20,765 nt of DNA from CAYPZL01 sp964415045. Lineage in GTDB: Bacteria > Planctomycetota > Phycisphaerae > Sedimentisphaerales > Anaerobacaceae. A program made the position numbers and the translations under genes. Below the pieces are notes generated by a model. That model made no database searches. It had not been told where the DNA came from and was given only the letters and a program-made list of their open reading frames with translations. Numbering within the stretch: position 1 is the stretch's first letter; every line of letters begins with the position of its first letter. Of this stretch, positions 7,577 through 14,884 are shown one piece after another. The stretch spans positions 1 to 20,765 of the forward strand of contig CAYPZL010000098.1 of assembly GCA_964415045.1 (NCBI GenBank). The letters run 5' to 3'.

Positions 7577-7788
7577 CAGTCTGCCGGTCCGTCCGGAAGC
7601 GAAAGAAGATCGTGGCTGCGGGTATGGAATGGGAGGATAGGGGCTTCAACTGCCCCGGAATCAGTGGGTACCTGCTTGACCTCGTGGGAGCCGGCAAGTA
7701 CAGTGCCCCGTGGATGGCTTGTAACGTTTGCCGGCTTTCGGATGCCGGGTTGGTTCTTTATGGAGATTTCCCCGGGTGGGAGACGTAA
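7573..7788 (+). pseudogene. C-terminal remnant of a CgeB-like glycosyltransferase
   Basis: This 71-codon frame overlaps the preceding stop by 4 bases. Residues 10-48 (bases 7600-7716) align without gaps to the last 39 residues of the CgeB-like enzyme at 1256-2278, with 20 identities. Shared blocks are RK.I..AGM, FNC, GYL.D and YSAPW. The other 300 residues of the enzyme, including the donor-binding half, are missing. The simplest reading is that a second copy was lost by deletion, leaving its 3' end, and that the next gene's start (GTG 7776) was already inside this tail. It may still be translated by coupling, but I expect no transferase activity. Confidence 0.65.
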
Positions 7789-8492
7789 ACCAGCGTATTT
7801 TTGTGGAGAAATTCGCCGGAAGCCTGGCGGGCCCATTTCTGGAAGTCGGTTCCAAGAACTATGGAAACACGCAGGATTTGCGCGCCCTATTTGTCGGGGA
7901 CCGGGAGTACGTCGGCGTCGACATGGCCGAAGGTCCGGGGGTGGACGTCGTCATCGACCTGACCGAGGACTTCGCGGCTGTTGATGCGGCCCTGAGCGGG
8001 CGGCGCTTTGGGACGATCTTTTGCCTGAGCGTGCTGGAGCATTGCGACCAGCCGTTTCGGATGGCCGAGAACCTGACGCGGCTGCTCGCACCGGCCGGCT
8101 GCCTGTGCGTCTCCGTGCCTTTCGCTTGGCGGATTCACGCGTATCCGAACGATTACTGGCGGTTCACGCCGGCGGGGGTGCGCAAATTGTTTCCCTTGCT
8201 TGATTTCGATGCGGACCGATGCATGGTTGCGACCTCCAGGCCGGGCGAATTCGCGCCGATCGACGACGATCTTGGCAAGATCGTCTTCAGTTTCAGCCGG
8301 CACCGCAAGAACGGTCACATCCTGCGCGGCGTGTCCGCCGAGCTGCTGAGGTTGTTGTCGCGGATCGGTCTGTTTCGTTGGGTGGCCGGCTACCGCCACG
8401 TTTTTGTGCCTACGACGGTCCTGATGGTCGGGCGGCGTAACGAAGGCGTTGAGGACGAGTCTGAGCCGGACCGCGACGCCGTGGTACTGTGA
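7776..8492 (+). CDS. Class I SAM-dependent methyltransferase (Methyltransf_11-like)
   Basis: The predicted protein has 238 residues with motif I FLEVGSKNYG (21-30), the acidic residue after strand 2 in YVGVDMAEG (45-53), and the typical motif IV/post-motif SVLEHC (85-90). These are followed by LAPAGCLCVSVPF and PNDYWRFTP (124-132), which are common in O-antigen and glycan-cluster methyltransferases. I chose GTG 7776 because GGAG (7762-7765) lies 10 bases upstream. A TTG at 7728 would add 16 unlikely residues. The start overlaps the glycosyltransferase remnant and the end is 25 bases before the next gene. The methylated target is not evident. Confidence 0.75.
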   Translation: MGDVNQRIFVEKFAGSLAGPFLEVGSKNYGNTQDLRALFVGDREYVGVDMAEGPGVDVVIDLTEDFAAVDAALSGRRFGTIFCLSVLEHCDQPFRMAENLTRLLAPAGCLCVSVPFAWRIHAYPNDYWRFTPAGVRKLFPLLDFDADRCMVATSRPGEFAPIDDDLGKIVFSFSRHRKNGHILRGVSAELLRLLSRIGLFRWVAGYRHVFVPTTVLMVGRRNEGVEDESEPDRDAVVL

Positions 8493-8517
8493 CTACTCCT
8501 GCTTGAATCCGGCGGAT

Positions 8518-9525
8518 ATGAAACTGCTGATCATCACCAACAATCCGCGCAATGCGAGTTTTCGGCAACGTATCGAGTTGCACTTGCCCGCTTTGCGAGC
8601 CAGCGGCCTCGATTGCGAGGTGGTCCGCCTGCCCCGCCGTGTCCTGGCACGGCGCAGGTTGTTCACGCAAGCGGCTGACTTTGACGGCGTCCTTTTGCAC
8701 AAGAAGGGGTTGAACCTGCATGACGCGTTCTGTCTGCGACGTTGCGCCCGCCGGATTCTGTATGATTTCGACGATGCGATGATGTACAAGGCCCGGACGC
8801 CGGATCGGAGCGGTGGCTCGCGTCTTCGCGCGTTTCGTCGCACTGTGCGGATGGCGGACCTGGTAATCGCGGGCAACGCCTACCTGGCCGAGCACGCGCG
8901 CCGGTATAACGCCACCGTGCAGATTGTGCCTACCGGTCTGGATGTAGGTGCTTATGACCTCGGGACCAGGCCGGAACCGGATGGGAAGACTCGGCTGGTC
9001 TGGATCGGCAGTAGGGCGACTTTGCGCTATCTCAGCGAGATTGGACCGGCACTGGAGCAGATCGGCTCGCATTTTCCACAGGTTGTGCTGAGGATCATCT
9101 GCGACACGTTCTTCGACTTGGCGAATCTGCCGTTAGAGAAGCGGTGTTGGTCCCGGGAGACCGAGGCCCCGGACCTCGTCTCCAGCGACATTGCGTTGGC
9201 GCCGCTGCCGGATGATCGGTTCACCCGGGGCAAATGTGGCTTCAAGATTCTCCAGTATGCCGCCGCCGGCCTTCCCGTTGTGGCCTCTCCGGTCGGCGTG
9301 AACGCAGAGTACGTGCAGGACGGCGTGACTGGCTTTCATGCAAACTGTGCTTCGGACTGGGTCGAAAGGATCGGTCAGTTGGTGAAGGACAGCAGGATGA
9401 GAGGGCGGATGGGGCTGGCCGGTCGCAGCGTGGTACAAAGGTTTGATCTGCCTGTCGTGGGGCAGCAGCTTGTGCGCGTCGTCAATGAGAGCCTGGGCGG
9501 GCCCGGTTCGCCGGCCGCCGATTGA
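8518..9525 (+). CDS. GT4-family glycosyltransferase
   Basis: This 335-residue GT-B enzyme opens with MKLLIITNNPRNASFRQRIE. It has a linker with VPTGLDVGAY (137-146), VWIGS (161-165), and the C-terminal donor-binding block GKCGFKILQYAAAGLPVVAS (238-257). PVG..AEYV..GVTGFHA follows, the classic layout of family 4. In the usual E-x7-E motif the first Glu position is occupied by Lys (FKILQYA), as in some retaining GT4 relatives. An extended frame begins at 8449 inside the upstream gene, but ATG 8518 gives the normal family N-terminus. It is the last gene of the plus-strand run and converges on the gene ending at 9568 across 42 bases. Confidence 0.85.
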   Translation: MKLLIITNNPRNASFRQRIELHLPALRASGLDCEVVRLPRRVLARRRLFTQAADFDGVLLHKKGLNLHDAFCLRRCARRILYDFDDAMMYKARTPDRSGGSRLRAFRRTVRMADLVIAGNAYLAEHARRYNATVQIVPTGLDVGAYDLGTRPEPDGKTRLVWIGSRATLRYLSEIGPALEQIGSHFPQVVLRIICDTFFDLANLPLEKRCWSRETEAPDLVSSDIALAPLPDDRFTRGKCGFKILQYAAAGLPVVASPVGVNAEYVQDGVTGFHANCASDWVERIGQLVKDSRMRGRMGLAGRSVVQRFDLPVVGQQLVRVVNESLGGPGSPAAD

Positions 9526-9567
9526 GCCGGGTCAGCGCGTCGTTGCTGAGAGGTCCGTTCCTCATTC

Positions 9568-10713
9568 TCAAAGTGCAGGCGGCGTATCTTTCAGTTTGCG
9601 CTCGACCATCTCTTCAATGACGATGTCGGGATTCTCCTGCTCAACCAACAGTTCGAGGAACCGTTGCTCCGGCTGGATCGAGGTGAACGCGCTGCGGCGG
9701 AAGTGCAGGCTCAGGCGTTCGCGCAGGCCCCCCCGTGCGGCGAACGAATCATGGAAGAGCAGGAGGCGGTGTTTTGCCTCCGCGTTCTCCACGGCGACCT
9801 GGTCCTCCGGTACGATGCTGCGATTCCACTCGTATTGCCCGGGGATTTCCAGCCGGCTGCGCGTGGTCTGAGGCGGTGTTTTCGGGACCCACATCTCGGC
9901 CTCTCGGGCCAACTCCCGGCCCAGACCCAGCATCATGCTGAGGTCCGTTGCCTCCTTGCCCGCGGTGATTTCAAAATCGTCTTCCGACAAAGCCCGGATC
10001 TCGGGAAACCACGATCCGAGCTTTTGGCAGATCTGTTGGTATGCAACCACGGCTCCCCGGTCGGTCCAGTGGGAGTCCTTGGGATGATAAATGACCCCGG
10101 TGCTCTTTGCCTGCAGCAGCGCAGGCCGCAGGTCGATAAAGTGCACGGTCGAATGGTCCCGCAGATAGTCGATGAGCTGATCCATCCGCGACCGGCCCCG
10201 GCCTCTCTGGATGTGATCCGGCAACATCTCCGGATAGATCGTTGCCTTGTTCGGTGCGATGACGAACAGGTAGCGGATTCCCCGTTCGCCGAGCCACTGT
10301 TGGCGCTGCTGCAACGTGTTCGTCCAGGCTTCCAGGTCCGCCGGTGTCAGGGGCGTCTGGCCCAGAAAATCCGGGAGGATGCCTGATTTCGTCAGGAACA
10401 GCCAGTCGTCTTTTCCGAAAAGCACCTTGCCGAAGGAGCTTCCCTTGAACAGCTTGTAGCGGATCCAGTTGTGTCCCTGGATCAGGCCGTTTCGGAATCC
10501 GAAATGGTCCTGGTAGTAGGCTTCGAACTTCTCGGGGATTGTCTCGAGCCGATCCTTGCCGAGTACCGGTGCTTCCGCCAGCGTCCGTTTTTCTCCCAGC
10601 TCATGCGTGAGGTCCCACCCCAGCGTCCCGCCCACGAGCGGCAGGCTGACCAGGGCAGCGAACGTCAGCGTCAGTACGATGTCCAGACGAGTGGTGGGAC
10701 GGGTTTTGCTCAT
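9568..10713 (-). CDS. AlgX/AlgJ-like SGNH O-acetyltransferase (module 2)
   Basis: This is a 381-residue exported protein with an N-terminal membrane or signal segment (12-28). After FGKVLFGKDDWLFL (94-107), the family opening, come FVIAPNKATIYPEMLP (150-165), the catalytic motif DSHW (213-216; DTHW in AlgX), and HDSF (321-324), which supplies the serine nucleophile. It should transfer acetyl groups to a periplasmic polysaccharide, fed by the AlgI-like protein just upstream. The ATG at 10713 has AGGA 6 bases before it, overlapping the stop codon of that gene. The ATG at 10719 would have no spacing. The frame stays open far upstream only as an overprint of the AlgI gene. Confidence 0.87.
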   Translation of the reverse strand: MSKTRPTTRLDIVLTLTFAALVSLPLVGGTLGWDLTHELGEKRTLAEAPVLGKDRLETIPEKFEAYYQDHFGFRNGLIQGHNWIRYKLFKGSSFGKVLFGKDDWLFLTKSGILPDFLGQTPLTPADLEAWTNTLQQRQQWLGERGIRYLFVIAPNKATIYPEMLPDHIQRGRGRSRMDQLIDYLRDHSTVHFIDLRPALLQAKSTGVIYHPKDSHWTDRGAVVAYQQICQKLGSWFPEIRALSEDDFEITAGKEATDLSMMLGLGRELAREAEMWVPKTPPQTTRSRLEIPGQYEWNRSIVPEDQVAVENAEAKHRLLLFHDSFAARGGLRERLSLHFRRSAFTSIQPEQRFLELLVEQENPDIVIEEMVERKLKDTPPAL

Positions 10714-10721
10714 CGACATTC

Positions 10722-12257
10722 CTAAAACCTGAAATAGATGAAAGGATTGTGCGTGCCGGCGGAAAGGAACATCATGCACAAGATAAACAGCGCGCAAAGG
10801 CACAACATACGACAGGTCGAGAGCGTCAGCTCCGCAGTGTCGCGCATCGCGCCCCTGAGCCGGGTCAACGACCGGTCCAGGAGGTCCGCGACAGCAGGGC
10901 GGACCGGCATCGAGAGCACGATGCCCGCGATCAACGCCATTCTCACCTCCCGCGTGAGGTACCATTCCACCTCCCGCGTCATGACGGCTTCGCCCGCGAA
11001 ACCAAACATCGCGCCCCAGAATCCCACCGCGTGGCCCAGGCTGTCCGTCGCGAACAGCACCCATCCGCACACGATCACCAGCACGGTATAGATGTGTCGC
11101 ACCAGTGGGTGCCGACGGGCCAGAAAGTCCTGGAGCCACGCCCGCTCGAGGATCAGGAAGAAACCGTGGTAGAGTCCCCAGACCACGAAGGACCAACTGG
11201 CTCCGTGCCACAATCCGCAGAGGGTAAACACGACGGCGAGGTTCAGGTACGTCCGCCGCACGGAGCGTCGATTGCCTCCCAGCGGGATATAAAGATAATC
11301 GCGAAACCACGTCGACAGCGAGATGTGCCAGCGCTGCCAGAATTCGCGCATGGACTGGGATATATACGGGTAGTTGAAGTTCTCCGGGAAGGTGAAGCCG
11401 AGCATGCGTCCCAGGCCGATGGCCATATCGGAGTATCCGGAAAAATCGAAGTATATCTGTATGGTATAGCACGCGATGCCGAGCCATGCGATGCCGGGCT
11501 GCAGTTGGGCGGTGGGCAGGGCGAGGATCTCTTCGGCCGCGACCGAGACGGTGTTGGCAATCAGCAATTTCTTGCCCAGACCGATAATGAACCGGCTCAC
11601 GCCGGAGGCGAAAAGGTTCCAGCCGACGACGCGCGTACGCAGTTGCTCGGCCACGTCCCGGTAGCGGACGATGGGCCCGGCCACCAACTGCGGGAACATC
11701 GTGACGTAGCAGGCGAAATCGATGAGGTTGCGCGTCGCGCGCACCCGGCCCCGGTAGACGTCGATGGTGTAGCTCATCGACTGGAACGTGTAGAAGCTGA
11801 TCCCCAGAGGCAGGGTGATTCGGATGGCGTCGTCCCAGGCCAGGGCGGATAGACCCAGCGTGCTGACGACGTGGTTGAAGCTGTCGATGCCGAAGTTGAA
11901 GTACTTGAACACCGCCAGAAAGGTCAGGTTGGAGCAGACGGAGGCTGCCAGAGCGGCCTTCTGGCGCCGACTCCGGGGTGTATCGGGCTCCAAAGGCCTG
12001 ATGCCGCCGGCGCCGAGACCTCCGGATATGACGAGGCCGCAGACGTAGTCGATCAGGGTGGACGTGATGATGATCCATACCAGGAACTTCTCGCCCCAGA
12101 AGTAGAAGACCAGGCTCGAAATCAGCAGGAAGAGGTTGCTGACGCGCCACCAGAGCTTGCGCTGTGAACCGAGGATCGCCGGGCCGGCGAGGATGAAATA
12201 GCCGCCGAGCACGACCGGCATGAAGAAGAGGACGAAGATCACCGAACTAAAGACCAT
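10722..12257 (-). CDS. MBOAT-family O-acetyltransferase, AlgI-like (module 2)
   Basis: This 511-residue polytopic membrane protein opens with MVFSSVIFVLFFMPVVLGGY, very close to the N-terminus of classical AlgI, which sets the start at ATG 12257 (a GTG at 12278 is less likely). Hallmarks are GISFYTFQSMSYTIDVYRG (152-170), MFPQLVAGPIVRYRDV (187-202), DFSGYSDMAIGLGRMLGF (271-288), REFWQRWHISLSTWFRDYLY (304-323), IPLGGNR (324-330) and LCGLWHGASWSF (346-357, catalytic His351). It carries acetyl across the inner membrane for the AlgX/AlgJ-like protein that starts 8 bases after its stop. A promoter with a perfect -10 box lies about 100 bases upstream. Confidence 0.94.
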   Translation of the reverse strand: MVFSSVIFVLFFMPVVLGGYFILAGPAILGSQRKLWWRVSNLFLLISSLVFYFWGEKFLVWIIITSTLIDYVCGLVISGGLGAGGIRPLEPDTPRSRRQKAALAASVCSNLTFLAVFKYFNFGIDSFNHVVSTLGLSALAWDDAIRITLPLGISFYTFQSMSYTIDVYRGRVRATRNLIDFACYVTMFPQLVAGPIVRYRDVAEQLRTRVVGWNLFASGVSRFIIGLGKKLLIANTVSVAAEEILALPTAQLQPGIAWLGIACYTIQIYFDFSGYSDMAIGLGRMLGFTFPENFNYPYISQSMREFWQRWHISLSTWFRDYLYIPLGGNRRSVRRTYLNLAVVFTLCGLWHGASWSFVVWGLYHGFFLILERAWLQDFLARRHPLVRHIYTVLVIVCGWVLFATDSLGHAVGFWGAMFGFAGEAVMTREVEWYLTREVRMALIAGIVLSMPVRPAVADLLDRSLTRLRGAMRDTAELTLSTCRMLCLCALFILCMMFLSAGTHNPFIYFRF

Positions 12258-12361
12258 AATGCTTAGCCAACCTGCCACCGAAACTCAAAACCTGCCGGTC
12301 CAGCCGCTCATAGCCCGCTCGGTGGAACCGGTACGGCGCGTCCGGATCAACTCAGGCCGCA

Positions 12362-12389
12362 ATTATAGCCTTTCTGCGGTTGCGGGCAA
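12362..12389 (-). promoter_or_regulatory. Promoter of the second AlgI-AlgX module
   Basis: Reading on the minus strand, TTGCCC (12389-12384) and TATAAT (12367-12362) are separated by 16 bases. The -10 box is a perfect match and the -35 box a 4/6 match. Transcription would begin near 12355, about 98 bases before the AlgI start codon. It shares a 281-base intergenic region with a divergent plus-strand promoter. Confidence 0.5.
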
Positions 12390-12453
12390 TACCTTCGCAA
12401 ACAGGCCGCTGCCAGTGCTCGCCGCGCACGCAGTCGGGAACCACAGGGCAGCA

Positions 12454-12481
12454 TTGATTCCCCGGGGCAAGATGCTACAAT
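12454..12481 (+). promoter_or_regulatory. Promoter of the methyltransferase at 12539
   Basis: TTGATT (12454-12459) and TACAAT (12476-12481) are 16 bases apart. Transcription would begin near 12488 and leave a leader of about 50 nt. The palindrome CCCCGGGG (12460-12467) lies in the spacer. It is oriented opposite to the promoter at 12362-12389. Confidence 0.5.
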
Positions 12482-12538
12482 GGCCGCCAACGAGTGCGTG
12501 TCACGACCTCGATCGTGTGCTTGGAGAAAGAAGGGCCA

Positions 12539-13177
12539 ATGCAGCCTGTGATTCGAATTGACATGGAAGAGATGGTCCGGAGCGGGCGGCGCGTGGCCGT
12601 CGAATTGGGTGCGGGTCGAAAACACGCCCCGGACCGGATCCATATCGACAAGGTGGATTTGCCGGGCGTCGATATCGTGGCGGATCTGGAGCAGGGGCTG
12701 GCGTTCCTGCCCGACCGGTCGGTCGATGAGATTCACTGCCGCAGCGTTCTGGAACACATCGAGAACTTCGAGGGCCTGATGGCCGAGATGGTCCGGGTCC
12801 TCAAGGACGACGGCAAGGCCCATATCTTCGTACCGCACTTCTCCAATCCGTACTACTACTCCGACTACACCCACCGGCGTTTCTTCGGGCTGTATACCTT
12901 TTACTATTTCGTGTCGCCCGAAAAGCAGCTCAGCCGAAAGGTGCCCGATTTCTACACCGACACCCGGATCGAAATCCTCTCGCAGCGTCTGGTTTTCCGG
13001 TCTTCGTTTCGGTTCCTCAAGCCGTTGAAGAAGCTGATCGGCTGGTTCCTCAATCTCCACACGGGTCTGCAACAGTACTATGAGGAGAACCTGTGCTACC
13101 TGTTTCCCTGCCACGGCCTTGAGCTTGTTTTCGGGCCGGACCGGCGGGGCGGCGAATCTGCGGCTCAGCCGCGCTGA
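12539..13177 (+). CDS. SAM-dependent methyltransferase of glycan clusters
   Basis: The predicted 212-residue protein has motif I VELGAGRK (21-28), an acidic strand 2 end IHIDKVD (34-40), and the motif SVLEHIENF (69-77). MVRVLKDDGKAHIFVPHFSN follows. The signature HFSNPYYYSDYTHRRFFG is typical of methyltransferases annotated next to O-antigen and exopolysaccharide genes. GGAG (12523-12526) and AAGGG (12531-12535) precede ATG 12539. It is transcribed alone on the plus strand and its last 13 bases overlap the 3' end of the convergent aminotransferase gene. The sugar or lipid acceptor is unknown. Confidence 0.75.
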   Translation: MQPVIRIDMEEMVRSGRRVAVELGAGRKHAPDRIHIDKVDLPGVDIVADLEQGLAFLPDRSVDEIHCRSVLEHIENFEGLMAEMVRVLKDDGKAHIFVPHFSNPYYYSDYTHRRFFGLYTFYYFVSPEKQLSRKVPDFYTDTRIEILSQRLVFRSSFRFLKPLKKLIGWFLNLHTGLQQYYEENLCYLFPCHGLELVFGPDRRGGESAAQPR

Positions 13178-14262
13178 GCGGATGCAACCAGCTTCGCGAT
13201 CTGTCTGACCTGTTGCTCTGTGAGCCAGGGGTGCATCGGCAACGAGAGGATCTCGCCGCAGACCTGATCGGTGATGGGAAGGTCCACGCCCGCTGCGATC
13301 TCGGCGTACGCCGGCTGGCGATGTACGGGGATGGGATAGTGAATCTGTGTCTGCACCTCGCCGCGCGATAAGTGCTGCTGCAGGGCGTCCCGGTCGTTCG
13401 ACCGTATCACGTACAGGTGGTGGACGTGGCCGGCGTGGTCTTCTTCGGCGGGTGTCACGACATTCGCGTCACGCAGGAGTTCGTTGTACATGGCGGCCGT
13501 GTGCCGGCGTCTGTCGTTCCATTCGTCGAGGTGCCTCAGCTTCACCCGCAGGACGGCCGCCTGCATCTCGTCAAGCCGGCTGTTGACTCCGATCAGATCG
13601 TGCCGGTATTTGCACGGCTGTCCGTAGTTGCGCAGCAGTCGCAACTTTTCGGCGATCTCCTCATCGTTGGTGGTGGCGATCCCGCCGTCGCCATAGGCCC
13701 CCAGATTCTTCGTCGGGTAGAAGCTGAAACAGCCCACATGCCCGAGGCTCCCGACCCTGCGACCCCGATATTCCGCGCCGTGTGCCTGGCAGGCATCCTC
13801 AATCACGAACAACTCGTGCCGTCGGGCGATCTCCAGGGTGGGTTCCATCTCGGCGGGCCGGCCGTAGAGGTGCACCGGCAGGATGGCCCTGGTTCGCGCG
13901 GTGATCTTCTCTTCGATCCTGGCCGGGTCGATGCAGAACGTCGCCGGGTCGATGTCCACGAATACGGGCTTCGCGCCGTTTCTTACGATGGCGTCGACGG
14001 AGGAGATGAACGTGTGCGAGACCGTAATGACCTCATCGCCGGCGCCGATGTCGAGGGCCTTGAGAGCGAGGAATATCGCGTCCGAGCCGGAATTGACTCC
14101 GACCGCCGCGCCGGCTCCCACATATCGGCCGAACTCCCGTTCGAAGCTGGCAAGCTCTTCTCCAAGGATGAACCAGCCTCGTTGCAAGACCCTGTCGATG
14201 GCCCCGCGGACCTCGTCCGCTATCGCGCTATATTCAGGCTGCAAGGACACAAATTCGATCAT
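13165..14262 (-). CDS. DegT/DnrJ/EryC1-family sugar aminotransferase (FdtB/QdtB-like)
   Basis: This is a 365-residue PLP-dependent aminotransferase. PLP-binding features are NSGSDAIFLALKAL (57-70), the EDACQAHGA block (155-163, Asp156 contacting the pyridine nitrogen), and the catalytic Lys in FYPTKNLGAYGDGG (181-194, Lys185). Length and motifs are normal for the nucleotide-sugar branch of the family. Because the gene follows a dTDP-4-keto-6-deoxyglucose 3,4-ketoisomerase in the same operon (75-base gap), the likely reaction is amination at C3, giving dTDP-3-amino-3,6-dideoxy-D-hexose, as in FdtB and QdtB. The rmlA/rmlB genes that supply the substrate are not in this window. Confidence 0.88.
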   Translation of the reverse strand: MIEFVSLQPEYSAIADEVRGAIDRVLQRGWFILGEELASFEREFGRYVGAGAAVGVNSGSDAIFLALKALDIGAGDEVITVSHTFISSVDAIVRNGAKPVFVDIDPATFCIDPARIEEKITARTRAILPVHLYGRPAEMEPTLEIARRHELFVIEDACQAHGAEYRGRRVGSLGHVGCFSFYPTKNLGAYGDGGIATTNDEEIAEKLRLLRNYGQPCKYRHDLIGVNSRLDEMQAAVLRVKLRHLDEWNDRRRHTAAMYNELLRDANVVTPAEEDHAGHVHHLYVIRSNDRDALQQHLSRGEVQTQIHYPIPVHRQPAYAEIAAGVDLPITDQVCGEILSLPMHPWLTEQQVRQIAKLVASAQRG

Positions 14263-14337
14263 CTTCGCCCGACCGCTCCATCTGTTTCGAGGACGTGGCT
14301 TTGCGTATGAATGAATCGCGTGGGCGCGTTCCGCGTA

Positions 14338-14760
14338 TCAACCATGATCTTCCGCTCCGGCGGCGATTCTCTTGAACTCATCGTAATCCCTGATGTAATC
14401 GTCGGCGTCGTAAAGGTTCGAGGCGAGGACGAGGCAGACGGACCCGGAGGAGAAGTTGTCGATTTCGCGCCAGATCATGGTGGGGATGTAGAGCCCGTAG
14501 TAAGAGCGGTTGAGGTAGAAATCCTTCCGGCCGGTCCCGTCGTCGGTGATGACGGTGAAACTGCCGCTGGCGGCGACGATGAACTGTTCGAGCCGGCGGT
14601 GGGCATGGCCGCCCCGAGCGGCGCCGCCCGGAACGTCATAAAGGTAGTAAACGCGCTGGAAATCGAAGGGGATGTGTCGCTGCGCCTCGATGAACGTGAG
14701 GTTCCCGCGCTGATCGACAATCTTGGGCAGTTCTACGATCCTGCATTCCGGTTTGTCCAT
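14338..14760 (-). CDS. dTDP-4-keto-6-deoxyglucose 3,4-ketoisomerase (FdtA/QdtA-like)
   Basis: This 140-residue cupin protein has the usual length for the FdtA/WxcM family. Conserved blocks are VDQRGNLTFIEA (15-26), IPFDFQRVYYLYDVPGG (30-46), the catalytic-His motif RGGHAHRRLEQ (49-59), YGLYIPTMIWREIDNFSS (88-105) and VLASNLYDADDYIRDYDEF (111-129). It shifts the keto group from C4 to C3 before transamination. The sequence by eye does not settle whether the galacto (FdtA) or gluco (QdtA) product forms. ATG 14760 has AAGGA 6 bases upstream. Its own promoter is at 14798-14826, separating it from the lpx operon. Confidence 0.9.
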   Translation of the reverse strand: MDKPECRIVELPKIVDQRGNLTFIEAQRHIPFDFQRVYYLYDVPGGAARGGHAHRRLEQFIVAASGSFTVITDDGTGRKDFYLNRSYYGLYIPTMIWREIDNFSSGSVCLVLASNLYDADDYIRDYDEFKRIAAGAEDHG

Positions 14761-14797
14761 ACTGATTCCTTTGGCCAAATGTCCTCGAACAAGGGGC

Positions 14798-14826
14798 ATT
14801 ATGAGTGCGCCCCATGCACCCGTCAA
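14798..14826 (-). promoter_or_regulatory. Promoter of the ketoisomerase-aminotransferase operon
   Basis: On the minus strand TTGACG (14826-14821) and CATAAT (14803-14798) are spaced by 17 bases, each a 5/6 match to the sigma70 consensus. Transcription would begin near 14791, about 31 bases before the ATG at 14760. An 8-bp inverted repeat, TGCGCCCC (14806-14813) with GGGGCGCA (14849-14856), brackets the -35 box and could be an operator or a stem at the end of the preceding transcript. Confidence 0.6.
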
Positions 14827-14884
14827 GGGCAAGTTGGTGTCGTTTGGGGGGGCGCATTGTCCCGAGGCCCGACCCGCGCGTGGC

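Noticed and set aside
3632..8256. The 12-base string gaattcgcgccg occurs in three plus-strand genes (near 3633, 4568 and 8247)
   Set aside because: All three copies encode Glu-Phe-Ala-Pro in frame with the preferred codons of this genome, and their flanks are unrelated, so a mobile or uptake repeat is unlikely.
9568..12150. Single 860-residue minus-strand frame
   Set aside because: Only the last 381 residues (from 10713) are a real AlgX-like protein. The upstream 478 codons overprint the AlgI gene in another frame and give an Arg/Pro/His-rich translation typical of shadow frames in GC-rich DNA.
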